The translations under genes were made by a program, and so were the position numbers. Of a stretch of DNA of 64,000 nucleotides, positions 26,446-35,436 are shown in pieces. The stretch is from Thalassospira mesophila (GTDB lineage: Bacteria; Pseudomonadota; Alphaproteobacteria; Rhodospirillales; Thalassospiraceae), in NCBI RefSeq assembly GCF_002115755.1, contig NZ_JFKA01000005.1, positions 310,001 through 374,000 of the forward strand, given 5' to 3'. Under the pieces are notes generated by a model that saw only the letters and a list, made by a program, of their open reading frames with translations, was not told the origin of the DNA and made no database searches. How positions within the stretch are numbered: the first letter of the stretch is position 1; every line of letters starts with the position of its first letter.

Positions 26446-27735
26446 ATGTCACATCCCAAAGCCGACCGGTCAACCTTGCGCAAGGCTGTGCGTGCCCGGC
26501 AGGACCAAATCATTGCCGATGTGTCCGAGCTAGTGACATTGCCCAGCCTGTTAGGGCAGGAACAATCGGCCCAAAACTGGATGGCGGACAAATACCGCGC
26601 GATGGGGCTGGATGTGGAAACTGTTGCGATCGATATTGCCACCCTGCGCGACAAACCGGGTTTTTCACCCCCGGTAATCGATGATTACGACGGACGTGAA
26701 AATGTTGTTGGCATTCATACCCCCACAACAATAACAGGCCGCAGCCTGATCCTGAACGGGCATATCGATGTGGTGCCCACCGGCCCGGCAGAGCTGTGGC
26801 AACAACCGCCGTTCAGCCCGCACGTTATTGGCGATTGGCTGTATGGCCGTGGGGCGGGCGATATGAAAGCCGGCCTCATTGCCAGTTGCCATGCACTTTC
26901 GGCCTTGCGCGATATTGGGCTAGAACCCGCCGCGCCGGTTATTTTGCAATCCGTGGTCGAGGAAGAATGCACCGGCAATGGCGCGCTGGCCTGCCTGCAT
27001 GCCGGGTATCGCGCCGATTGCGCCATCATCCCCGAACCTTTCAACCAAACCCTGATGACAGCGCAACTTGGCGTGATGTGGTTTCAGCTTCATGTTACCG
27101 GCAGCCCCGCCCATGTGCTTGATACATCGGCGGGCAGCAACGCGATTGAGGCGGCCTATGGCTTTTTTGACACGCTAAAGGAAGTCGAAGACCTGTGGAA
27201 CCATCCCGGCCACCGGCACGAAGCCTATGGTGCGCATAATCATCCGGTTAATTTTAATCTGGGTAAAATTTCGGGCGGGGAGTGGGCATCTACCGTGCCG
27301 CCAACCTGTGACGCCGATATTCGCATCGGGTTCTATCCCGGCATGGATATGGCCGAAATTCGTTCCATGATCAACGACGTTGCAAAATCGGCGACAGATA
27401 ATCACCCCGCCTGCAAGGGTGCCACATTCACCCTCGGCTATCGCGGCTTTCAGGCCGAAGGATGTGTGATGGATGAAACCCACCCGATGATGACAATGAT
27501 TGGCGATTTGCACCGCGAAGTCACGGGAAACACAATAAAAAATTATGCATCAACCGCAACAACGGATGCACGTTTTTTCCAGATTTATGGCAATATCCCG
27601 GCCACATGTTACGGGCCAAAGGCAGAACGCATTCACGGCATTGATGAACGGGTTTCAATTTCGTCGGTGATGGAAGTCACCGAAGTTCTGGCCCTGTTTA
27701 TTGCCGATTGGTGTGGTACCAACCCGCAGGCCTGA
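26446..27735 (+). CDS. M20-family deacylase/peptidase (ArgE/DapE type)
   Basis: A 429-residue metallopeptidase-fold hydrolase. ATG 26446 is chosen over an in-frame upstream start that would overlap the previous gene by 85 bases. The Zn-binding signatures are LNGHIDVVPTGP, YGRGAGDMKAG, and the catalytic EEE in SVVEEECTGNGAL, followed by the dimerisation domain and a C-terminal histidine region. Enzymes of this set hydrolyse N-acyl amino acids. It may provide a second deacylation step in the cluster. Confidence 0.85.
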   Translation: MSHPKADRSTLRKAVRARQDQIIADVSELVTLPSLLGQEQSAQNWMADKYRAMGLDVETVAIDIATLRDKPGFSPPVIDDYDGRENVVGIHTPTTITGRSLILNGHIDVVPTGPAELWQQPPFSPHVIGDWLYGRGAGDMKAGLIASCHALSALRDIGLEPAAPVILQSVVEEECTGNGALACLHAGYRADCAIIPEPFNQTLMTAQLGVMWFQLHVTGSPAHVLDTSAGSNAIEAAYGFFDTLKEVEDLWNHPGHRHEAYGAHNHPVNFNLGKISGGEWASTVPPTCDADIRIGFYPGMDMAEIRSMINDVAKSATDNHPACKGATFTLGYRGFQAEGCVMDETHPMMTMIGDLHREVTGNTIKNYASTATTDARFFQIYGNIPATCYGPKAERIHGIDERVSISSVMEVTEVLALFIADWCGTNPQA

Positions 27736-27778
27736 ATTTTACACCGATACTTTAAACCAAAGAAAAACGGAGCATAAA

Positions 27779-28123
27779 ATGAGCATCGAACGTTTCCATA
27801 CCGGCCCGCGTATGAGCCAGGCAGTTGTCCATGGTGACACCGTATATCTGGCCGGTCAGGTTGGCGAACCGGGCGCATCTGTTAGCGCGCAGACCACCAA
27901 ATGCCTGGAACAGGTTGATGCCCTGCTGGCCGAATGCGGCTCAAAAAAGGAAAACATCCTGCAAGCCGTGATCTGGCTGGCTGACATGAGCGATTTTGCC
28001 GAGATGAATGCCGTTTGGGATGCCTGGGTGCCACAGGGCCATACCCCGGCCCGCGCGTGCGGCGAAGCCAAACTGGCAACCCCGGACTACAAGGTCGAAT
28101 TCATTATTACCGCTGCCAAATAA
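27779..28123 (+). CDS. RidA-family enamine/imine deaminase
   Basis: A 114-residue RidA (YjgF/YER057c) protein; ATG 27779 follows a short purine-rich stretch (ACGGAG). The conserved arginine lies in HTPARACGEAKLA, with Gly and Cys near it. RidA proteins hydrolyse reactive 2-aminoacrylate and imino acids. As the last gene of the cluster it probably clears imine products of the FAD oxidoreductase two genes upstream. A hairpin follows. Confidence 0.88.
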   Translation: MSIERFHTGPRMSQAVVHGDTVYLAGQVGEPGASVSAQTTKCLEQVDALLAECGSKKENILQAVIWLADMSDFAEMNAVWDAWVPQGHTPARACGEAKLATPDYKVEFIITAAK

Positions 28124-28135
28124 CCAACAATCCAT

Positions 28136-28160
28136 CCGGGCGGCATTTTTTGTCGCCCGG
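28136..28160 (+). terminator. Hairpin at the end of the catabolic operon
   Basis: A ten-pair stem with a TTTTT loop, 12 bases after the RidA stop. The lack of a following T-run makes it a weak or Rho-assisted terminator. Confidence 0.5.
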
Positions 28161-28432
28161 TTCCACCCCAAAGCTGTCTCAGTCATTTCTTCGTTTGCCT
28201 TAGCGATCCGACCCCGGAAGCAAAAACCCTTTTGGCGACGCAATATAATCACGGCTTGTGGCGTCAGCTTTGCGGAAATCCACCTGATAAATGACCCTTA
28301 CGACACCTGCGCCAAACAATGGTTTGATCGCACACCCTAAAACCTTCTCCCTCGGCGAAAACCACCATTTTGATACCTCTCGCGTTAAGACACCGCCCCC
28401 AATAGGTTCTCCTTATTCCAATTCATATTGTA

Positions 28433-28451
28433 AGCATATAATTTGTATGCT
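28433..28451. promoter_or_regulatory. Candidate MarR operator
   Basis: AGCATA-N7-TATGCT lies 11 bases upstream of the marR start codon, in a very AT-rich stretch. Its form and position fit autorepression. Confidence 0.5.
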
Positions 28452-28462
28452 AACTATATTTT

Positions 28463-28951
28463 ATGGAAAACATCGACCTTTTACGCCAAACCGTAACCAC
28501 AAACCTGTTGCAAACCGGGCGTCACTGGCGCCGGGCAGCAACACAGGTTTTGGGTCATCACGGTATATCCGAAGCCTGTGCATCGCCGCTTATCTGGATC
28601 AGCCGTATGGGCGGTGGTACCCGGCAGGTGGTATTGGCGCATTGCATCGGTATCGAAAGTGCATCTCTTGTGCGCTTGCTAGACCAGTTGGAAGCCAACA
28701 ACCTGATTGAACGCAAGGCAGACCCCAGCGACCGGCGGGCAAAATGTATCTGGTTAACGCAGGAAGGCCAGGAACTGGCGACCAAGATGGAAGCATTATT
28801 GATACAGCTTCGCAGTCGTATTCTGGCAAATGTCACCCGCGAAGACCTTGAAGCAACCCTTCGGGTTTTTCAGGCGTTTGACGACGACACCAGCGAGAGC
28901 GTGGCGGCACCTGCAGCCGCATCACAAACTGCAAAGACGGCCGGAGCCTGA
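28463..28951 (+). CDS. MarR-family transcriptional regulator
   Basis: A 162-residue regulator with a winged helix-turn-helix at about 60-115: LDQLEANNLIERKADPSDRRAKCIWLTQEG gives the recognition helix end and wing. It begins MENIDLLRQTVTTNLLQ. The stop is two bases before the GTG of the FUSC exporter, implying co-transcription and control of that gene, probably by an aromatic or phenolic ligand. The C-terminal 20 residues are Ala-rich and poorly conserved. Confidence 0.85.
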   Translation: MENIDLLRQTVTTNLLQTGRHWRRAATQVLGHHGISEACASPLIWISRMGGGTRQVVLAHCIGIESASLVRLLDQLEANNLIERKADPSDRRAKCIWLTQEGQELATKMEALLIQLRSRILANVTREDLEATLRVFQAFDDDTSESVAAPAAASQTAKTAGA

Positions 28952-28953
28952 AT

Positions 28954-31029
28954 GTGAGCTTTCCCACCTGGCGCGACTGGATTTTTTCCAGCAAAGCCTT
29001 TGTTGCTTCCATGCTTGCGCTTTATATCGCGCTGTTTTTTGACCTGCCCCGTCCCTATTGGGCGATGGCGGCGGTTTATGTTGTGTCAAATCCGCTGGCA
29101 GGTGCGACCGGGTCCAAGGCAATGTATCGTGCACTGGGTACCGTGATCGGTGCCTGTGCTGCCGTGTTTTTTGTTCCCGTTTTTGTCAATTCCCCCGAAT
29201 TGCTGAGCCTTGTGGTCGCACTTTGGACCGGGGTTTTGCTTTATATTTCGATGCTGGACCGTACCCCGCGCAGTTATGTCTTCATGCTGGCGGGATATAC
29301 GTTACCACTTATCGCCCTCCCCGATGTTGGTACACCGGAACTGATTTTTGACACCGCCCTGGCGCGTAGCGAGGAAATCATTCTGGGCATATTGTGTGCC
29401 AGCATCGTCAATGCTGTTGTTTTTCCTGTGAGTGTCAACAGCCTGCTCGATGGCAATATTTCAAAATGGCTGAACGATGCCGCAAGCTGGGCCGATGAAA
29501 TTTTGCGCGGTGAAGGGGCCATCCCGGAAACACCGGTAAAGCGCCAAAAACTTGCCGCCGACATTACCGGGCTAAATATGTTGCTGAGCCAGTTGCGCTA
29601 TGATGTGAAAACACGCGAAGTCGTCAGGCCAACACGCGAATTGCGTGGCCGCCTTTTAATGTTGCTGCCGCTGTTTTCATCCCTGGCGGACCGGCTTCAC
29701 GCGTTAAAACAAAACAATCAGGGTTTGCCCGCCGATATCAGCCCTGTTTTATGTGCGGTCGCCGACTGGTTTGACACCCCGCAAAACATCAATGATGAAA
29801 CGACCCACGCGTTAATCGCGCGGATAGATGCCGCCGACATATCCGACCCGACAAAAACCCATGTTTGGGATAATATGGTCCGCGCCAGCGCAATGGCGCG
29901 GTTGCGCGAAATTGTTTATCTGTGGCGCGATTGTAATTCCCTGCGTGATATCATCGCCGATGGCAAACACAAACGCCACTGGCGCGCCCTGTTTCGTCAT
30001 CGCAAGGTTATTGGGCAAACCCGGTATTATGATTACGGCATGATGCTGTTTTCATGCGGATCAACCGTTTTGGCAACCTTGATTGCAAGTTTGGCGTGGA
30101 TCCAGTCTGGCTGGCAATATGGGGCCGGGGCAGTATTAATGACGGCGGTGAGCGGATCATTTTTCGCCGCGATGGACAGACCGGCCCCGTTCATTATGAT
30201 TTTGCTCAAATGGTTTTCCGCCAGTCTGGCGTTATCATTTGTCTATCTGTTTCTGATTTTGCCCCGCATCGATGGCTTTCCGTTGCTGGTTCTGGCTTTT
30301 GCCCCACCTTTCCTGATTTTGGGCACCCTGATGCCACGCCCGCAATATGCAATTATTGCCATGTTACTCACAGTATCAACGGCGTCGTTCATCGCCCTTC
30401 AAAACCGTTTCAGCGTTAATTTTGATTCGTTCCTGAACGGCGGGATCGCCTCGCTGATCGGGATCGCATTCTCGCTGGTCTGGACCCTGCTGGTGCGCCC
30501 GTTTGGCAGCGAACTGGCCGCACGCCGCCTGATGCGTGCGGGGTGGGCCGATTTGGCCAATACTGCCGCCGGGCAACATGGCGGCGACCACGCGGCGTTG
30601 TCGGGCCGCATGCTTGACCGATTGGGCCAGCTTGTTCCAAGGCTGGCCAGCCTTGAAGACCGCGAACTGGCAAAGGTTGATGGTTTTGCCGAAGTACGTC
30701 TGGGCTTTAACATTCTGGTTTTGCAACGCGAACGCCGCCGCCTTGGCCCGGCCAGCCGCGATGCCATCGATGCCGTCCTTTCTGCCATTGCCGGTTTTTT
30801 CACCCAACGCTTAAAACAAGGCAAAGCCCTGGAACCTGACGATGCGTTGCTGTTTGATATCGAACACTGTCTTGAACAGGTCGCAAACGAACCTGCCGGT
30901 AAACGGGCCGAAGCACTGGATGCGCTGGTCGGGGTCAAACGGGTGTTGTTTCCCAACGCGACAAGCGCCAGCAGGTTACTTCCCCACATCAACGCCAATG
31001 ACAGCGCAGATTTCAAGGCGGCGCAATAA
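28954..31029 (+). CDS. FUSC-family membrane protein, AaeB-like aromatic acid exporter
   Basis: A 691-residue inner-membrane protein with the FUSC fold: two clusters of about five to six membrane segments (about 10-165 and 345-510) separated and followed by cytoplasmic helical regions. GTG at 28954 has GGAG seven bases upstream. The segment RPYWAMAAVYVVSNPLAGATGSKAMYRALGT is characteristic. AaeB-type proteins export hydroxylated aromatic acids, normally with an HlyD-type adaptor (AaeA) and a small DUF1656 protein; neither is adjacent. The MarR gene upstream supports a role in aromatic resistance. Confidence 0.85.
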   Translation: MSFPTWRDWIFSSKAFVASMLALYIALFFDLPRPYWAMAAVYVVSNPLAGATGSKAMYRALGTVIGACAAVFFVPVFVNSPELLSLVVALWTGVLLYISMLDRTPRSYVFMLAGYTLPLIALPDVGTPELIFDTALARSEEIILGILCASIVNAVVFPVSVNSLLDGNISKWLNDAASWADEILRGEGAIPETPVKRQKLAADITGLNMLLSQLRYDVKTREVVRPTRELRGRLLMLLPLFSSLADRLHALKQNNQGLPADISPVLCAVADWFDTPQNINDETTHALIARIDAADISDPTKTHVWDNMVRASAMARLREIVYLWRDCNSLRDIIADGKHKRHWRALFRHRKVIGQTRYYDYGMMLFSCGSTVLATLIASLAWIQSGWQYGAGAVLMTAVSGSFFAAMDRPAPFIMILLKWFSASLALSFVYLFLILPRIDGFPLLVLAFAPPFLILGTLMPRPQYAIIAMLLTVSTASFIALQNRFSVNFDSFLNGGIASLIGIAFSLVWTLLVRPFGSELAARRLMRAGWADLANTAAGQHGGDHAALSGRMLDRLGQLVPRLASLEDRELAKVDGFAEVRLGFNILVLQRERRRLGPASRDAIDAVLSAIAGFFTQRLKQGKALEPDDALLFDIEHCLEQVANEPAGKRAEALDALVGVKRVLFPNATSASRLLPHINANDSADFKAAQ

Positions 31030-31076
31030 TCTGAATATCAATACGGATCGCGCCGGTTAAGCTGCCGCAAACCGCG

Positions 31077-32330
31077 TCATTGATCGCGGCTGTCACGGGT
31101 AAAAATAACCGCATTGCTTTCAAGTGTGCGGTGAACCGGGCATTTATTGGCGATTTCAATCAACTTTTTGCGCACGTCATCGCTTAAATCACCCTGCAAG
31201 GTAATAACCCTTTCAAACCGGTCAATCCTGGCGGTGTCCTGATGCGGCCCGTCGCCGCAATCCGCGCAGTCTCGTGCATGGATTTTCTGATGCGTGACCT
31301 GCACCGAAATACCATCAAGGGCGATCTGTTTGAAATCGGCATACATGCGGATCGTCATTGAGGTGCAGGCCCCCAATGCCGCTGCCAGATATTCATAGGG
31401 CGAAGGACCGCTTGCAAGGCCGCCTGCCCCCTCGGGTTCATCGGCCAGCATCCGGTGCGGGCCCGCCACCAGCATGGTTTGAAATTTTCCAAGGCCGGTT
31501 TCACGCGCCAGAATACCTTCATCTGCCCCCGCCGGGGTGGTGCCGGATGATGCGGCGGCATCCTTTGCCACCACATAGGGGCGGGCCCAGGTCGCAATAA
31601 CATTGGCGGCATAGGTCGCGTCGTCAGGGTCGCGCAGCAAATGATCAGCTTTGTTTAGCGACACATAACTTTTGGGGTGCCACGCCGCGGTGAAAATGCG
31701 GCTGGCATTATCAATGCCAACGGTTTGATCCATTGGCGCATGTAACACCAGCAACGCCTTATGCAAAGACGCGACCGATTTTTCAATATCATGCACTGCC
31801 AGATCATCAAGGAACTGTTTTTTAATCACAAAGGGACGACCGCTTAGCGACACATCGGCCTGCCCTGCTGCACGAATTTCGGCCAGTTTGTCGGCAAAAT
31901 TTTCGGTTACATGGTCAATATCTGCTGGTGCGGCGATGGTGGCAACGGCCATTGCTTCGGGAATATCCCCGGCAACGGCCAATATGGCCGCGCCCCCCAG
32001 TGAATGACCAATCAGCAATTTGGGGGCTTCATACTCGACCCGCATATAATCCGCCGCTCGGCGCAAGTCTTCAAGGTTGGAGGTAAAGTTGGTCGAGGCA
32101 AAATCACCGCCGGAGCCGCCCAGCCCGGTAAAATCAAACCGCAAGACAGCAATTCCCTGCTCGTTCAAGGCTTGGGCAATTTTACGCGCTGCCGTCAAAT
32201 CCTTGGTGCAGGTAAAACAATGGGCAAACAGGGCATAGGCCAAAACAGGCCCTGCAGGCAAATCCAGCCGTGCTGAAAGCGATGCGCCCATTGCCCCTTC
32301 AAAGCCAAGCCTGATCGGACGAACTGCCAT
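31077..32330 (-). CDS. Alpha/beta hydrolase fused to OsmC-family peroxiredoxin domain
   Basis: A 417-residue two-domain protein. ATG 32330 with GGAG upstream is preferred over an in-frame TTG 18 bases earlier. The N-terminal alpha/beta hydrolase (about 10-255) has the nucleophile elbow GHSLGG with S110. The C-terminal OsmC domain (about 275-417) has the two redox cysteines C322 in GACTSM and C397 in NKCPVHRTLES. OsmC proteins reduce organic hydroperoxides. This fusion is a known domain arrangement in Proteobacteria, and the hydrolase substrate is unknown. Confidence 0.88.
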   Translation of the reverse strand: MAVRPIRLGFEGAMGASLSARLDLPAGPVLAYALFAHCFTCTKDLTAARKIAQALNEQGIAVLRFDFTGLGGSGGDFASTNFTSNLEDLRRAADYMRVEYEAPKLLIGHSLGGAAILAVAGDIPEAMAVATIAAPADIDHVTENFADKLAEIRAAGQADVSLSGRPFVIKKQFLDDLAVHDIEKSVASLHKALLVLHAPMDQTVGIDNASRIFTAAWHPKSYVSLNKADHLLRDPDDATYAANVIATWARPYVVAKDAAASSGTTPAGADEGILARETGLGKFQTMLVAGPHRMLADEPEGAGGLASGPSPYEYLAAALGACTSMTIRMYADFKQIALDGISVQVTHQKIHARDCADCGDGPHQDTARIDRFERVITLQGDLSDDVRKKLIEIANKCPVHRTLESNAVIFTRDSRDQ

Positions 32331-32440
32331 GTTTTTCTCCGTCGCCAAAGGTGAAATATGCCTTGATAAGATGTTGTTACTGTAGCATTTTAACGGGTAA
32401 CATTTGCATGTTTTTTACGCTGAAAGACAGGCGATTTCAG

Positions 32441-32968
32441 ATGCTGCGAATTAAAACACCCCGACTGACCTTGCGCCCGGCAACGCCGCATGATGCCAAT
32501 TTTATACACAGATTGTTAAACCAGCCGGACTGGATTGAATATATTGGCGACCGCAATATTGGCGATCTGGCAACAGCGGCGGTTTATATCAACGAACGCC
32601 TGATCGCGGCGTATCACCGCGATGGTTTTGGCCTGTATCTTGTCGATTTACAAGCAAGCGGGGAAACAATTGGCCTTTGCGGGCTGGTCAAACGGCAAAC
32701 CCTGCCCGATCCCGATATCGGCTTTGCCTTTCTTGATCAATGGCAAGGCCAGGGTTTTGCCCGCGAGGCCGCACAAGCCACCTTGAAATATGCCTATCAG
32801 GATTTGGGCCTTAAACGGGTTGTCGGCTTTACCTTGCCCGGCAACAACCGTTCAATCCGGTTGCTTGAAAGCATCGGCATGGTGTTTGACAGCACCGTTT
32901 ATGTCGATGGCGACCGCAAGGCCTGTAACCTGTATGTGCCCGCCAACCAGAACAATCCGGTGCCCTGA
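32441..32968 (+). CDS. GNAT-family N-acetyltransferase (RimJ/RimL type)
   Basis: A 175-residue acetyltransferase. The start at 32441 gives MLRIKTPRLTLRPATPHDA, the canonical RimJ/RimL-type N-terminus; earlier Met codons only add a non-conserved tail. The acetyl-CoA loop is WQGQGFAREAAQA, and the C-terminal LKRVVGFTLPGNNRSIRLLESIGM is family-typical. Its acceptor is unknown. It stands alone, divergent from the OsmC fusion gene. Confidence 0.82.
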   Translation: MLRIKTPRLTLRPATPHDANFIHRLLNQPDWIEYIGDRNIGDLATAAVYINERLIAAYHRDGFGLYLVDLQASGETIGLCGLVKRQTLPDPDIGFAFLDQWQGQGFAREAAQATLKYAYQDLGLKRVVGFTLPGNNRSIRLLESIGMVFDSTVYVDGDRKACNLYVPANQNNPVP

Positions 32969-32983
32969 AAAATCACGGCAGGA

Positions 32984-33481
32984 TTACGTGCGCCGGATAC
33001 CAATGGTGCGACCCACGCCAGATGGCATCGGTAAATCGCGCTGTGCGCCCCGAATACCATCAAGTGTTTTGAAAATATCGTCAGGAAACGGGGCTGATCG
33101 CCGTGTTTCCATATTGATATGCATGGTAATTATTTCGTTGGTCGCCGCCAGCCAGCCTTCATTTGCGTGGCGCATTTCATGATACATGTGAATGCGTTTT
33201 GCATCGCAATCAAGCACCCGGGTGTGTAATTCAAATGGTTCATTCACATGAATTTCCCGGTCATAGGTGGCGTGCATTTCCAGCGCAAAGGTCGACCCGC
33301 CGCGCCGTGCGGGATAGGTCCGCCCCAGCCCGACGGCATCGAGAAACGCCAGCGACCCCAGATTAAAGGCAACGATATAATAGCCAACATTGACATGGCC
33401 GTTAAAATCGATCCATTCCGGCACGACATTGCCGCGATAGCTGATCAGCATATCGGGGCCAAACAAATCGGTGCTGATCAT
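32984..33481 (-). CDS. Hot-dog fold thioesterase (4HBT type)
   Basis: A 165-residue thioesterase. The active-site segment EWIDFNGHVNVGYYIVAFN (22-40) is of the 4-hydroxybenzoyl-CoA thioesterase class, and the form EWxDxNGH resembles the thioesterase domain attached to carnitine dehydrogenases. Its ATG overlaps the stop of the ornithine-cyclodeaminase-family gene by four bases, so the two are translated from one mRNA. Betainyl-CoA-like or other CoA-ester hydrolysis is a hypothesis, as no carnitine dehydrogenase is nearby. Confidence 0.8.
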   Translation of the reverse strand: MISTDLFGPDMLISYRGNVVPEWIDFNGHVNVGYYIVAFNLGSLAFLDAVGLGRTYPARRGGSTFALEMHATYDREIHVNEPFELHTRVLDCDAKRIHMYHEMRHANEGWLAATNEIITMHINMETRRSAPFPDDIFKTLDGIRGAQRDLPMPSGVGRTIGIRRT

Positions 33482-34419
33482 TTATCCATCGCCTCGACAA
33501 CGCTAACAGCGGCCGCAAAATCTTCCAGCGCATGACCGACCGATTTAAACACCGTACATTCATCATCGGACTGACGACCTTTAACCGTACCGCGTGTCAG
33601 ATCGAACAGGTCGCCAATGATATCGTTTTTGCTGATGGCACCAGACTGAATGGCCTGCACCACATCGCCGCCTTCGGCCGATGCGCCATCAAAACTGTCG
33701 ACATAGACGCGGCATTTTTTCATCACATCATCATCGGTTTCGCGCATGGTGGGTTTGAACGCCCCAACAAGGTCAACATGAACACCCCCGGGCAGCCATG
33801 CCCCGCGCACCAGCGGTTCGGTGCTGAGCGTAGCGCACGAAATGATATCGGCGGTTTTGCACGCCGCTTCCAGATCATCAGTGCCAGATGCTTCAAACCC
33901 CAAAAGTTCAACTTCACGCGCCAGCGTTACTGCCTTTTCCGGGCGGCGGTTCCAGATGGTTACTTTTTTAATCGGGCGGACCGATGCATGGGCTGCAATC
34001 AGGTTGGGGGCCATCGCCCCGGTGCCGACCATAACCAGATGGCTGGCATCCTTGCGCGCCAGATAATCCGCCGCCAGGGCCGAGGCCGCCGCCGTGCGCC
34101 GCGTGGTCAGCCGGGTGCCATCCAGCACCGCCGCAGGCTGGCCGGTGACACCATCCAATAATATGTAAATACCCGAAACAGCGGGCAGGTTACGTGCGGA
34201 ATTACCCGGCACGACGGCTGCCACCTTGACCCCGGCAGCACCATCCTTTTCCCACGAAGGCATGATCAACAAGGTTGCGTCGTCTTCGCCGGTTCGTTCC
34301 ATGTTAAAATGGCTGCGAAGCGGCGTTTCACAGCCCTTGGCAAACCAGCGGCGCAGGGCTTCAACCATATCGCGCGGGGGAACAGAACGATCAATATCTT
34401 CGGCAGTAACGAAACGCAT
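33478..34419 (-). CDS. Ornithine cyclodeaminase/mu-crystallin family protein
   Basis: A 313-residue NAD(P)-binding enzyme. The substrate-site lysine lies in AAGVKVAAVVPGN (K65), TRLTTRRTAAASALAADYL at 102-120, and the Rossmann motif VMVGTGAMAPNLIAAH at 129-144. Members include ornithine cyclodeaminase, alanine dehydrogenase and imine reductases. ATG-stop overlap with the thioesterase gene indicates a two-gene operon. The substrate cannot be read from context. Confidence 0.85.
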   Translation of the reverse strand: MRFVTAEDIDRSVPPRDMVEALRRWFAKGCETPLRSHFNMERTGEDDATLLIMPSWEKDGAAGVKVAAVVPGNSARNLPAVSGIYILLDGVTGQPAAVLDGTRLTTRRTAAASALAADYLARKDASHLVMVGTGAMAPNLIAAHASVRPIKKVTIWNRRPEKAVTLAREVELLGFEASGTDDLEAACKTADIISCATLSTEPLVRGAWLPGGVHVDLVGAFKPTMRETDDDVMKKCRVYVDSFDGASAEGGDVVQAIQSGAISKNDIIGDLFDLTRGTVKGRQSDDECTVFKSVGHALEDFAAAVSVVEAMDK

Positions 34420-34556
34420 GGGGCCTACCTGTAAAGTTTGTGATTATTCAATTGGTAACGCAAGTTTACCTTAGCATATCGGGCCCCCAACGTCACCGCA
34501 TGTTGCCCCGAATATCACATGTAAAACAGGTGTTTTCGTGCCGTTTCCCGGCGGTA

Positions 34557-35405
34557 TCAGCCGATAATTCGCTTAAGGTTGCCATATAGCGCCCCATCGC
34601 GAAGATAGAGTTCTTCCAGCACGGTAAAATGATTGGCACCCCATGCCTGATGTACCGGCACAATCAACCCGGACTTGGCACAATAGGCGGCATAAACCTG
34701 GCTTTGACGGACAAATTCCGGGGTTTCGACCGCACCAACCACCAGCATCATTTTAACCCCGACCGGCACCGCGTCCAGCATGGGGGAATTATCGGCCGCA
34801 CTGTCTTCGGTCAGGCGGATATCGCCATTCATGCTGGTGAAACGCAGTGGTTCCAGGTCAAACACACCCGAAACCGGTACCGCGGCATTAAACGGCGTGG
34901 CATCGCCAATTTCGCTTTCCCAGTCATGGGCGGCCAAACGGGCCACAATTTGCCCACCTGCCGAATGGCCGGAAATGCTTAACCGGTCGCGGTCACCATT
35001 AAAATCGTCGATATGTTCGTAAACATATTTAATGCAGCGAACGGCCTGATCTGTAATTTCGTCAACGGTAACATCCGGGCACAAATCGTAATTGGCGCAA
35101 ATCACCGTGTAACCGTCGGCCACCAGATCGCGGACAATAAAGGTATAATCTTTTTTGTCCTGGCTGCGCCAATAACCGCCGTGGAAAAACACATGGATCG
35201 GTGCATTGGGGCTTGTGGCTGGAAAAACATCAAAGGTTTCCTTCGGGCCCGGTCCAAACCGCACATCGGACTGGTGATCAAGCTTTGCCCGCACATCATT
35301 TGATGCCGCAACGAAGCGGGCGAAATGATCGGCGAAATCCGGTACTGTTTCGCGCGGATTATACTGCCACTCAACTTCTGCTTCTGTAAAACCGCCCCAG
35401 CCCAT
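34557..35405 (-). CDS. Alpha/beta hydrolase, arylformamidase-like
   Basis: A 282-residue hydrolase; ATG 35405 is preferred over an in-frame TTG 42 bases upstream that would overlap livF. HGGYWRS at 75-81 is the oxyanion-hole motif typical of kynurenine formamidases and relatives, and the nucleophile elbow is GHSAGG (146-151, S148). The catalytic histidine is in GANHFTVLE near the C-terminus. It is the last gene of the liv-type transporter operon, 31 bases after livF, so it likely acts on the imported compound or its product. Confidence 0.82.
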   Translation of the reverse strand: MGWGGFTEAEVEWQYNPRETVPDFADHFARFVAASNDVRAKLDHQSDVRFGPGPKETFDVFPATSPNAPIHVFFHGGYWRSQDKKDYTFIVRDLVADGYTVICANYDLCPDVTVDEITDQAVRCIKYVYEHIDDFNGDRDRLSISGHSAGGQIVARLAAHDWESEIGDATPFNAAVPVSGVFDLEPLRFTSMNGDIRLTEDSAADNSPMLDAVPVGVKMMLVVGAVETPEFVRQSQVYAAYCAKSGLIVPVHQAWGANHFTVLEELYLRDGALYGNLKRIIG

Positions 35406-35436
35406 CGATATTTTCCCTGCTTTAAAATGCCCGTTG

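Larger units (their letters stand above)
28124..28462. other. Intergenic region ahead of marR
   Basis: About 339 bases without a credible gene. It begins with a 10-base stem (CCGGGCGGCA with TGTCGCCCGG, one GU pair) at 28136-28160 with a T-rich loop but no T-tract, and ends with a MarR-type inverted repeat at 28433-28451. Confidence 0.55.
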
